In this document: positions 34,798 to 43,794 of the stretch, in pieces | Layout of the letters: the number at the start of each line of letters is the position of its first letter | Numbering within the stretch: position 1 is the stretch's first letter | Assembly (NCBI GenBank): GCA_019096155.1 | Contig: JAHCVI010000002.1 | Coordinates: forward strand, 496,001 to 560,000 | Direction: 5' to 3' | DNA from: Staphylotrichum longicolle | Taxonomy: Eukaryota; Ascomycota; Sordariomycetes; Sordariales; Chaetomiaceae | Length of the DNA: 64,000 bases | Translations under genes and position numbers: made by a program | The notes under the pieces: model-generated | Database searches by the model: none | What the model saw: only the letters and a program-made list of their open reading frames with translations | What the model was told of the DNA's origin: nothing

Positions 34798-35333
34798 TTA
34801 GAGGACGAAGGCAGCCAGACCCAGGACACCGGCGAGGGCGCCGCCCGAGAGGACGGCAGCGCGGCCGGCACCGGCAGTCTCGACGGGCACGCCGGTCTTG
34901 GTGGAGGACGGGGCCGGGCGGGTGACGGTGCCGATGGACTTGGTCGGGGCGGCGGGGGAGGACGGGGCCTGGGTGGCGACGGTGCTGTTGTGGTAGCTGG
35001 CGGTGCTAGAGCCGCAAAAGAAAACATGTCAGCAACTTCCGTCCCCCCCTTTCTGGAGTCAAAGACAAGGAAGAAGAGAGGAACGTACCAGGTGTGGCAG
35101 ATGACGGACGAGATGGTGGTGACGGGGACCTTGACGGTGCAGGGGCAGTCCGAGATGGTCAGGGTGGTGGCCTCGGTGACGGTGTAGGTGCTGCCGCCGT
35201 AGGTGACCTCGGTGGGGGCCGGGCAGAAGGTGGTGATGGCGGTGACGACCTTGGTCTCGTAGACGACGGTGCCGTTGTTCTTGAGGGCCATGGCGCCAGC
35301 GGCGAGGGCGAGGAGAGCAGCGGTGAACTTCAT
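34798..35333 (-). CDS. Small secreted GPI-anchored-type cell wall protein
   Basis: Exons 35333-35089 and 35005-34798 (GTACGT donor, TCTAG acceptor) give 150 residues. MKFTAALLALAAGAMA is a signal peptide. The mature part has repeated aromatic/Thr segments (TKVVTAITTFCPAPTEVTYG, YTVTEATTLTISDCPCTVKV, four cysteines). A Ser/Thr/Pro-rich stretch follows, then a C-terminal hydrophobic tail (GGALAGVLGLAAFVL) after a small-residue AGAGRAA, the pattern of a GPI-attachment signal. The layout is that of small, abundant fungal wall proteins related to Neurospora clock-controlled protein 6; I make that comparison from general memory, so it is weak. It is divergent from the quinone oxidoreductase gene across 1.9 kb. 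Confidence 0.8.
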
Positions 35334-37244
35334 TTTGGCGGTTTTGGGAGTATTAGATTATGTACTCGACAAGTATGTCCGTTTTAGTTTTGTTTGTTGG
35401 TGAGGTGTCGTAGAGACTGAAAAGCACGAGGGCTTATGGCGTTGGCGTTTGAAAAACGAATGGAATTGACTGAAGAGTCAGGGTTGTAGAGAGCGTGGTG
35501 GGTGAGGGAGAGAGAGGAGGAAACGGGACAGGGGGGTTGTGAGCGGACTCTTGTTTATAAGGGTGCTGGGACGGGTCTCTCTGCTCTCTCTCCAGCACCT
35601 GGGCGAGGTGACATCCTGGGCGGGTGGGTGCTCGCTGCTCAGTGCTGCCGTCCCCCTGTCTGGCGCGCACCATGCAATTTTCCCACGTTGGTCCCCTTTC
35701 GCACTGAGGCTTCCCATCCAAAAATGGCAAATCACAGTGGGCGCAGGGATGCGGGAAAAGGAGGGTGTGGGCCCGGGTGGGCGCCGCGTCGGCCAACAAG
35801 AGCGGTCTGTTCCCCGCCCAATTTCCCGCCTCGGGGGCTTGCAGGGATCAAGGCGGATGTCGACGTCGGTGCTGCTCACCTGTTCCTGGTCGCCGTTTGA
35901 TGACCCTCGAGAGTCAAGCACGAATGGGTCGCTGCCGTGGACGCAGAACAACCTCAAGGAACTGTTAGCGGGTTGTTTGTTGAACGGAGCAGCTGTGGTA
36001 TGTCCATTGATGTTGCGCGACTTCCAGGTTGTCTGACTGCCCGATCCAAATTGAGGTCCTTTTGGAGGGCAGGGTCCGTCTGATGTGTGTGCTGACGGGA
36101 TGATTGCAACCCTTGAGCACCCTTGCCAACCCTTGCCAGGGGCGCTGTGTACCTGCAGATGGCGCTGGCAAAATCGTGGAAATGAGTGCCAAGCACCACC
36201 TGTGCCTTGCAGACGGGCACTCTCCAACGGCCCAGGCCTCCAGATAACCGGTTGGAAATCCGGGCACAGTCTGCAATCCATCATTTAATTGCGCTCGCTT
36301 CACAACCAACAAGTGTTTGGTACGACACGGTGCATACCCAACCGGCAAACACAACAACACAACAACTTGCAGTGTTGCCTTAACTTGAGCCTGAGTTGGG
36401 GGGCGGAGACAACACACGCACCTTCCATGTTGAGTTGATTTCTCTCAAATTCTATTATCTCCATGTGAATGGCCGTCGCATCTTAGCTTGAGCTTCGGCA
36501 TCAACTCCACTCTTTCAATGTTCCACCAGGCGACGGCATCGGGTTTATCGGTATCTTTGAACGTGGTTGACATTCGCTTCCACTTAATCCTGGCTTCCCT
36601 CACCCAGCGGATCTTCTTCCTTCTCACAGGGCTGTTGATCACCCGCAGATCTTCAGAATGCTGGGCCAGAACCTGGGCGACCACCAACGTCCTGACGGTG
36701 ACGAGGCTGCCAGGCTTCCGATTCTCAGGCTGCTTGGAGAGTGATTCTTCGCCGTTAACGATTCCGGGACTGGTGCAAGCGAGCAAATCGGTGATCCTAG
36801 ATGTATCGACTTGCAAAACGGAGACAACTCGTATTCATATGTAAAAGCGCATTTTCTATTTTCGGAGCAATCCACCCGCCGGGAGAGCAATCCGGGAGAT
36901 CCGAAGGCATTGCGTGCTCCAATCCAGCTGCCGCGCCGGTCCCGGACGCTCCCGGGTTCTGGTGGGGCCAAACCACCGGCCCCGTCAACGTCATTGCGGG
37001 TGCTCGGCGAGTTCGGTTGTATTGCTCCGCATTCGTCTGAACCCCGCCATCTCAAGGTCAAGGTCGGGTCCAAGTTCCCGGTCTTGCGCTCGAAACACAT
37101 CCAACATTAGTAATCCAACATATCTCGACTGTCCTCTACCTACGTTCTAGCTACTCACTTATAATCATTGTTCACTTGGCATTGACTTTTCCATCATCAG
37201 ACCTCACAGTCACGTCAACCACAACCGTCCCAGCGTGCACCAAA
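35334..37244. other. Divergent intergenic region (1.9 kb)
   Basis: Promoters of the GPI-type protein (leftward) and the quinone oxidoreductase (rightward). A Yap1-like site is listed separately. Open frames such as 35478-36284 minus show no domain. Confidence 0.55.
37107..37113 (+). promoter_or_regulatory. Candidate Yap1/AP-1 response element TTAGTAA
   Basis: TTAGTAA lies 131 bp before the oxidoreductase start and equals a published Yap1 recognition sequence. It is a single 7-mer in a promoter, so chance is possible. Confidence 0.35.
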
Positions 37245-38349
37245 ATGGCCTCCGTCATGAAAGCAGTTGGCATGTCTTCCCTCCCCCCAACCGACACACA
37301 GCACATAACACCCCGCCCCCAGACATCAAGAACGGCAAAGGCGACGCCTCAGCCCTCTTCATCAACCCCTCCACGCCCATCCCCCAACCGGCCCCGGCCA
37401 GGCCCTGGTCAAGGTCCGCGCCTTCGGCCTCAACCGCATGGACCTGATCCAGCGCGAGGGCAACTACCCCCTGCCCCCGCAAGCCCCGAGCACCCTGGGC
37501 GTCGAGTTCAGCGGCACCATCTCCTCCCTCGGCGGGCCCTCCTCCTCTTCCTCCTCCTCCTCCACCTCCTCCTCCTCCTTCAAGGAGGGCGACGCGGTCT
37601 TCGGCCTCGCCTACGGCGGCGCCTACGCCGAGTACATCTGCGTCTCGCTCAAGATGCTCCTCCACAAGCCGGCCCACCTCTCCTTCGAGCAGGCCGCGGG
37701 CATCCCCGAGACGTGGATCACGGCGACGCAGGCGCTGCACTTTGTCCTCGGCTTCGACGCCGGCTCGGGCGACGACAACAAGAAGAGCATCCTGTGGCAC
37801 GCGGGCGCGTCGGGCGTGTCCATCGCGGGGATCCAGCTGGCGCGGCTGGCGGGCGCCGGGCAGATCTTCGCGACGGCGGGGACGGCGGACAAGTGCGCCT
37901 TCATCGAGCGGGAGCTGGGCGCGACGGGCGCGGTGAATTACAAGGAGGAAGACTGGGTGGCAGAGGTGCTGAAGAGGACGGACGGGAAGGGGGTGGATTA
38001 CGTGGTGGATTTCATCGGCGGGGACTATTTCCAGAAGAACCTGGATGTGGTGGCGAGGGATGGGAGGATCTGTATGCTGGGACTGATGGGCGGCGCGGTG
38101 GCGGGGGATGTGAATATCGGCAAATTGTTGTATAAGCGGGTGCGGGTGGAGGGGAGCACGCTACGGAGTAGGGATGAGGAGTACCAGGGCAGGTTGAGGG
38201 ACCGGCTGGAGGAGTACTTGCCCAAGTTTGAGAGCGGGGAGCTGAAGGTGCTGATTGATACGGTTTTGCCGTGGGAGGAGATTGTTCAGGCGCACAAGCT
38301 GCTGGAGGCGAACAAGACCATGGGCAAGATCATTTGTACCATTTCGTGA
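37245..38349 (+). CDS. NADPH:quinone oxidoreductase-like zinc-less MDR protein (TP53I3/PIG3 type; apparent frameshift)
   Basis: Exon 1 is 37245-37269 and exon 2 is 37323-38349, about 350 residues if one base is restored. The intron starts GCATGT and ends CCCCCAG, with a CATAAC branch sequence; this GC-AG reading rebuilds MKAVDIKNGKGDASALF. In exon 2 the frame changes near the C5 run at 37381-37385: upstream reads ASALFINPSTPIPQ, downstream reads GQALVKVRAFGLNRMDLIQR. One missing C explains it and no intron fits. The medium-chain dehydrogenase fold is clear: GVEFSGTI, the nucleotide-binding HAGASGVSIAGIQLARLAGA and VDYVVDFIGGDYF. A Ser/Thr-rich insertion (GGPSSSSSSSSTSSSSF) sits in the catalytic domain. 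The expected activity is one-electron quinone reduction with NADPH, linked to oxidative stress. Confidence 0.87.
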
Positions 38350-38473
38350 TGGCTGGAGGGCCAACCCCGAGATTGGGACAGAGTTTAGAGTCAGTGATAC
38401 CCGCCTGCCGATAATCGAACCAGAGAATCCCAACCCATGAACCAGAACGCCTGAGTGAAACCCCAATGCTTGC

Positions 38474-39579
38474 TTAATGCTCCTTGATCCATTTCAACAT
38501 CTGGTCGAAGGCGGTGGCCTGCGCCATCTTAATGTTGGCGTCGTTGTAGTCCCCCACAACAGCAAAGCCTGCTTCTCGTCAGCACGACCCAGACACACAG
38601 CTCTCGGGCAAAAACTCACCGTGCGGCACCCCAGGGTAGACCTGGACCTCATGCTCGACCCCGTTGGCACTCATGTACTCCTCCCCCGCAATCCTCACCT
38701 CATCCGGAAACAGCGGGTCATTCTCCACGCAAACCACGCTCAACGGCGCTTTCAACCCGGCAAAGTCCCCCTTGGACACGAGTGTCGCATGCGCTAGCGC
38801 GCCCGCCTTGATCTGCGGCCCGACCGTCTTAGGCCGGTTCGCCTCTTCATCACCCTCCTGCCCTTGCCCCTGTCCCGGCCCTGGCCGCTCAGCCGCCAAA
38901 AGCAGGATGTACCTCGCTCCGAAGCAGTAGCCCACCGCGTACACCCCGCCGCCGTGCGACACGGCGTCGGCGAACTCGTCCCGGCTCCCCTCCAGCACCT
39001 TGTGCAGGATCGGCATGACCTTCTCCTCGGTATGCCGCGCCAGCCACATGTCAATCAAAAAACTCTTAGCCGTCTCGACAGCCTTGATCTTGAACGTGTC
39101 GAGGAAGGAGCCAGACGAGGCCTCGGCCGCGATGTCGGCGGCCGCGGAGCTGTTCGGCGCCGGGTCGCCCGCGAACAGGTCCGGCATGACGACCACATAG
39201 CCCTCGCTCGCGAAACGGTCGGCTTGGATCTGGTTGTTGACGCTGTGCAGGCCGGTGCCGCCCGTCAGGAGCAGGAGGAGCCGGGAGGGGGTGTGCGGGT
39301 AGTCGGGTGGTTTGGAGATGTAGACCTGCGGGGGTGAGCATTGGTGTAGATGGCGGGCGTGAGGGGAGGTGGAAGGGAACCGACTTCGACATCGTTCAGT
39401 TTGGTGATTTCTCCTGTGGAAGCCTGCCCGGACGGGGTCGGTCGGTCTGACGTGCAGTGCTCGCCCATCGGCGGCGTTGGGGTCGAGGGAGCTGGGGCAG
39501 CGCTGGAGGTAGGAGGGGAGCGGGTGTCTTCTTGCGCATCGCTCTCGGGAGACTTTGTCGCCAACTCGGGTGAGCTCAT
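38474..39579 (-). CDS. Dienelactone hydrolase-family protein
   Basis: Exons 39579-39385, 39325-38620 and 38568-38474, all phases consistent, 331 residues. About 65 polar N-terminal residues include GEHCTSDRPTPSGQASTGE, typical of fungal members of the family. The alpha/beta-hydrolase triad is visible: nucleophile Cys199 in VGYCFGARYI, an Asp at about 268 in CVENDPLFPDE, and His300 in YPGVPHGFAV. A Gly/Gln/Glu-rich insertion (about 213-230) lies between strands. It hydrolyses an ester or lactone; many fungal paralogues exist with unknown substrates, so no pathway is assigned. It converges on the oxidoreductase gene with only 124 bp between stop codons, and is divergent from cdt1. Confidence 0.9.
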
Positions 39580-39749
39580 TGTAACGTTTGGCTATCGGCA
39601 ACGTGGTGAATTATCTTGAGAGAATTGGGAATGAAGCTTATGGAGAGGACTGGACCAACAAACAGATGGAGCGAGGATGACGAGGTCTTGAAACGAGGGA
39701 ACCTCGAGGGACAGCTGTGCCTCAACCCCGCCATCACATGGGATGTCAA

Positions 39750-39761
39750 GGGTTAGGGTTA
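39750..39761 (+). repeat. Short interstitial telomere-like repeat
   Basis: GGGTTAGGGTTA holds two TTAGGG-phase units, matching the telomere repeat of most filamentous fungi. Confidence 0.8.
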
Positions 39762-40167
39762 AAACTCAACGCTCCATCTTCCGAGTTGAGATGGTTGGCG
39801 ATCCTTGGGAGCAGAATCCATCGATGAGATGCATTGTTCTCCAAGGGTTCATGTTGCCCGTTCAACGGTCAAGCGACGCATTCCATTGCTGGCGAATTAC
39901 CCTGGATCAGTCTCCGTAGTTGGTAACGCGCCAGGGCAATCAGACCGTATCTTGAGCTGCTCAAGTTGTGAGTCGTCTTCGAGGAACCGTCAATTTGACG
40001 ATTGCCTTGGCTGAAGGTGGACCAAGCATGGGACCGTTGTTTCAGTCCCTTGAAGCTCTGCCCGTTTGGCTCGTATCGCGCGGTGCAGTGTTGTGGTGGG
40101 GTCTGTGGAGCTCGTGGTCGCGAAAACGGTCATTTCATTTCAGCGCGGGTCGCGTCGCGCCCACTTT

Positions 40168-40181
40168 ACGCGTTAACGCGT
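40168..40181 (+). promoter_or_regulatory. Paired MluI cell-cycle boxes (MCB) upstream of cdt1
   Basis: ACGCGT occurs at 40168-40173 and 40176-40181, separated by TA, about 185 bp before the cdt1 start. MCBs are bound by the MBF (Cdc10/Mbp1-Swi6) G1/S factor, and S. pombe cdt1 is a known MBF target. Both sites also fit the StuA response element WCGCGWNM. Confidence 0.65.
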
Positions 40182-40363
40182 CCAGCTCAACTTAGATAGC
40201 TCCTCCCTTGCTTCGCTTTTCAGAACCCACTTCCACCTTCCCACAACTCTACCACTTCGTAATCTGTACTTTCCACATCTGTGCCACTCTGACTGCTTCC
40301 CAAGTTACAAACTCAAACACGCCTTCCTACTCTACATCGCCAATTGTCAGAACAGCAAGCACG

Positions 40364-41830
40364 ATGCCTGGTGTACTCCTGCGCAAAACGCGGACACCCC
40401 GCGGCAAGCTGGCCTCGTCCAGTACCACTACTGCAGGCACCACCAAATTGACCAAGATCTCAAAGCTCCAGTCCACTGGGAAAGAGAAGGTCCAAACAGC
40501 CACGCCTTTCTCCACCCGCAGCGCGAATATCGAGGTCGTCCTCACCTCAAGAAAGAGGAAGGGCCAGGACGATGACGAGGAGTCTACATCCAAGAAGCTC
40601 CGTCGCGAGCCCGAAGCACAGCCAGTCGCGCCTGCCACTCCGGTGTCGCGGAAGAGGAAGAGCGTGAGGTTTGCCGAGCATGAGGCTGCCCCCAGCACTC
40701 CCAGCCGCGCGGCAGCAACTCCCTCATCCAGTCGCAAGCGCCAGCTCGAGTCGGACGACACCGATCAGGCCGAGGCCCTGCTTGAGCGTCTGAACCTTCA
40801 ATCTCCTGTCGCCAAGCGGAGCAAGACCACAGTCCACCGCCGCGCCCCTCAAAATGACTTCGATCTGCCGAAGGAGCTCCTCGACCTCCTCGATCTCCAC
40901 GCGGCTTTCCTCAAGACGCTCAGCCTGCAACATGCCCACAGCGGCTCGACCTCGCCCATCGACCTGCGCGCCCTCTACTCGAGCGTGACGCGCACCTGGG
41001 GCAAGCGCCATGTCACGCTCGACGACATCCGGCGGTGCATCGGTGTGCTCGCCTGGACACCCGCCAAGGCGACCACTGCCCAGCCCACCGCCCCCTTTTT
41101 TCTCAGCGACTATGGCCGCGACAAGATCTGCATTGAATTTCACGCGACCGCCGAGCCCGGCCCGCTCCGCGAGCCCAAGCTCAACATGGACTTTGAAGCC
41201 AACCTCCGCGCGCTCTGGCTCAGCAACACGCGCGACCAGCCGGCAACCGTCTTCATCGGCACGCTCCCCAAGGCACCCATCAAGCCGTGCCTCAACAAGG
41301 GCGTAAATCCCCTCCTCGCCAGCAAACAAACCACTCTCGACGCCTTCAAGCGCGACATCGCCTCAAAGAAGCAGCAGCAAAACCAGGCCATCAAGCCCGC
41401 CGCCCCCGCAGCCCAGACCCAGGATCAACCCAAACTCTCCCTCCTCGACCGGATCCGTCTCAAGGAATCGGCCCTCGCTCAGCTTCCCCAGGGGCCCTCG
41501 GACGCGGAGCTCCAACGGCGGTCCGCCCTGCAGCGCGCGGCCGACGTGGCGGCGGTGATTGGCATGCTGTGCAAGGCGACGGTGGCCGGGTCCGGGCAGG
41601 CGCGGGTATCGTTCACCATGGCGGCGCTGATGGTGCGGCTCAAGGACTCGATGCGGACGCCCGTGTCGCAGGAGGATGGCATGATTTGCGTACGCTTGTT
41701 GGCGGCGGAGGTGGCGCCCGGGTGGCTGAGGATTGTCAAGATTGGCGGGCGGGAGAACGTGGTGGTGCAGACTGGGCTGCAGCCCACAAAGCAGGAGGTG
41801 GAGGAGCGGGCGAGGGTTTTGTTGGGGTAG
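40364..41830 (+). CDS. cdt1: DNA replication licensing factor Cdt1
   Basis: Single exon, 488 residues from the ATG at 40364 (CACGATGCC context). The frame is open 156 nt further upstream but without a convincing start. The N-terminus is basic and disordered with PIP-like and S/T-P-rich segments (RKRKSVRFAEHEAAPSTPS). The central segment (about 165-270) includes FDLPKELLDLLDLHAAFLKT, SVTRTWGKRHVTLDDIRRCI and FLSDYGRDKICIEF, and the C-terminal winged-helix region (about 345-488) includes KLSLLDRIRLKE, VIGMLCKATVAGSGQARVSF and WLRIVKIGG. This is the arrangement of fungal Cdt1, which loads MCM2-7 with ORC and Cdc6. Paired MCB motifs upstream suggest G1/S transcription. Confidence 0.85.
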   Translation: MPGVLLRKTRTPRGKLASSSTTTAGTTKLTKISKLQSTGKEKVQTATPFSTRSANIEVVLTSRKRKGQDDDEESTSKKLRREPEAQPVAPATPVSRKRKSVRFAEHEAAPSTPSRAAATPSSSRKRQLESDDTDQAEALLERLNLQSPVAKRSKTTVHRRAPQNDFDLPKELLDLLDLHAAFLKTLSLQHAHSGSTSPIDLRALYSSVTRTWGKRHVTLDDIRRCIGVLAWTPAKATTAQPTAPFFLSDYGRDKICIEFHATAEPGPLREPKLNMDFEANLRALWLSNTRDQPATVFIGTLPKAPIKPCLNKGVNPLLASKQTTLDAFKRDIASKKQQQNQAIKPAAPAAQTQDQPKLSLLDRIRLKESALAQLPQGPSDAELQRRSALQRAADVAAVIGMLCKATVAGSGQARVSFTMAALMVRLKDSMRTPVSQEDGMICVRLLAAEVAPGWLRIVKIGGRENVVVQTGLQPTKQEVEERARVLLG

Positions 41831-42482
41831 TTGGTCTTGGTCGTTGAGCCTGTTCTTGTTGTTTTTGTTGGATGGAGTTGTTTGTATAGGCTATTCCGGT
41901 AAGGGCGTTTGTTTTGGGTTGGCTGAGCCTGGGTATGGTTGCATGTCTGGCGTTGATGGAGGGAGCACTGGAGCATTGGAGTTGACACGAAGCATGGTTA
42001 GCATGATTGTTAGGATACCGCCTGGAACAAGGCGCACAAAAGACACCCGTAATAGGGAAGTATGGTTTATACGAAGACAAAAAGGTCTATTCTGCCTCGT
42101 AAGGCCGGTCTATCCGCTGAACCGTCATCAACCCCATGCTGTGCAGTGCAACGCCCGCCATCAAGAAGCAGATGGCCCCAGTCCTCGCTAAATTCAACCC
42201 AGCCATGCAGCAGCCTCGCGTGCCATCATCCATCATCCAGCGCATCTTTGCTGCTGTCATTTGCTTTCCGCGTCAGGCTGGACTCGATCGTGCTATCGTG
42301 AAAGACGCTTCCCGATGTCGTCCCAGTCTGACCACGAACCTGGGTTCTCTCTCCCAGGGAGGGTTAACAGAACCCTCACATGCCATCCATCCATCCGTCA
42401 TCCAGCCTAAGCATGAAGATAGAAGAAAAAAAGGAACCCAAAAAGAACCGCAAGCCCCAGTCCGGACTTCTAGACTTTTCCT
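41831..42482. other. Intergenic between convergent cdt1 and mbf1
   Basis: T-rich 3' sequence after cdt1. A homopurine stretch (GAAAAAAAGGAACCCAAAAAGAACC-like) lies upstream of 42460. No gene seen. Confidence 0.6.
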
Positions 42483-43054
42483 TTACTTCTTCTCCTTCTT
42501 CTCAAACTTGGGCTTGCCGATGTCGGCCCCGCGCAGCTTGACGTTGAGCACGCGCTCCATGGCCGCCAGCACCTTCTGGTCGGGCGTCGCGTCGCCGCGC
42601 TCGAACCCGGCCACGATGGTCGGCGTCGTGTTGCACTTGGTCGCCAGGTCCTTCTGCGTCATGCCCTTGGTGCCGTCCGGCTTGGCGAACTCGCTGCGCG
42701 CCTTCTGGATCGCCTTGCCCACCTCGACGCCGACCGTCTTGGGCTTGACGATGTCGTCGGACCGGTCGACCATGGTCAGGCGCTGGCCTTCTACGCCGGA
42801 GCCCTGTTGGAGGGGGAGGGGGTGGTTAGTTTTTTTGAATCTCAAGGAAGGGGGGTTTGGGTGGGGGAATCAGGGGGGAGGGGGAGACGAACAACAGCGT
42901 TGCCGGTGGCGTACTTCTTCTCGGTGGTGATGGCGGCGCCGGAGCGCTTGGCGGCGTTGAGGGCCGACTGGCTGCGCACGACCGTCTCACGGGCAGCGCC
43001 GCCGGTGCGGACGTTCTTGCCGATCTTGACGGTCTCGGTATCCCAGCCAGACAT
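42483..43054 (-). CDS. mbf1: Multiprotein bridging factor 1
   Basis: Exons 43054-42893 and 42803-42483 give 160 residues, the usual size for MBF1. Donor GTTCGT and acceptor CAACAG produce the join GNAVGSGVEGQRL; a donor 3 nt earlier would delete one Val. The N-terminal MBF1 domain starts MSGWDTETVKIGKNVRTGG. The C-terminal Cro-type helix-turn-helix (about 92-147) contains GMTQKDLATKCNTTPTIVAG and FERGDATPDQKVLAAMERVL, and a basic tail ends KPKFEKKEKK. MBF1 bridges bZIP activators such as Gcn4 to TBP and is linked to ribosome quality control (frame maintenance). Divergent from the DUF1365 gene. Confidence 0.97.
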
Positions 43055-43794
43055 CTTGGCGATTATTTGTGAGGTGTTTTTGGTGGGAGTTGAGTTTGTT
43101 TGGCGCAGGGACAGATAAGCCGGAGGGGCAGTCGGGCGGTGGCGGGACTCGAGCGGTGTCGGTGAGTTGGGTTGTTTGTTGGGGTATTGAAGAGATGACA
43201 AAGAGACAAACAAAGTTTGCTGGTTGGCTTTGCCCTTATATACGGATGGCGGTGCGGCGAAAATGGAAAAGGTGAAACGGCGAGGCCGAGAGGCTGGAAT
43301 TTGCGCAGAAGGCGTATTGGGTAGTTTCGGTTTAGTCAGGCTTTCACGGTGAGAAGGTCATGGCGGGGATTTAAACAAGTGGGCTCTCCTCCGGCGGCGG
43401 AAGCGCATGGGCGGCCGTCGAACTCAGCAGTGACTCGAGCGGCGAAGATCCCGGTTTGCGCCACATTGGGGCTGTGGAGACGGGAGGGTCTCGGCCAGGG
43501 ATCAGCCAAGCCGGGAGCGCAGCGGGCAAGCAGCGCGCTGAGTTCGCTTTTGGCTGGACAGAAAATAGGTGCGGCTTTGTGTGGTTTTTGCGCTTTTTCT
43601 GGACCATCAATATCGCACCCGCTGTGCAACAAACTTCAGACAAAAGAGACCATGATACCTGCTCCCACGGCTACACAAGCTGATGTGCTACCATGTGGTC
43701 ACAATGTGCAATCCAGGCTTCAAAACCCCTCTCCACCAACTTTGCAAACCCGAACTCATGGCAAAACTCCCAGTAAATCCCCCATGATGAAATC
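43055..43794. other. Divergent intergenic region, mbf1 and the DUF1365 gene
   Basis: 740 bp with no supportable gene. Open frames on both strands are shadows without domains. Confidence 0.6.

Larger units (their letters stand above)
39580..40363. other. Divergent promoter region, DLH-family gene and cdt1
   Basis: 784 bp. Contains a short TTAGGG telomere-like repeat and paired MluI boxes, listed separately. No gene. Confidence 0.65.

Noticed and set aside
30737..39579. Possible catabolic or secondary-metabolite cluster (acyl-CoA synthetase, oxidoreductase, dienelactone hydrolase)
   Set aside because: No core synthase or pathway regulator; all three families are common and dispersed in fungal genomes, with long intergenic gaps and unrelated genes between them.
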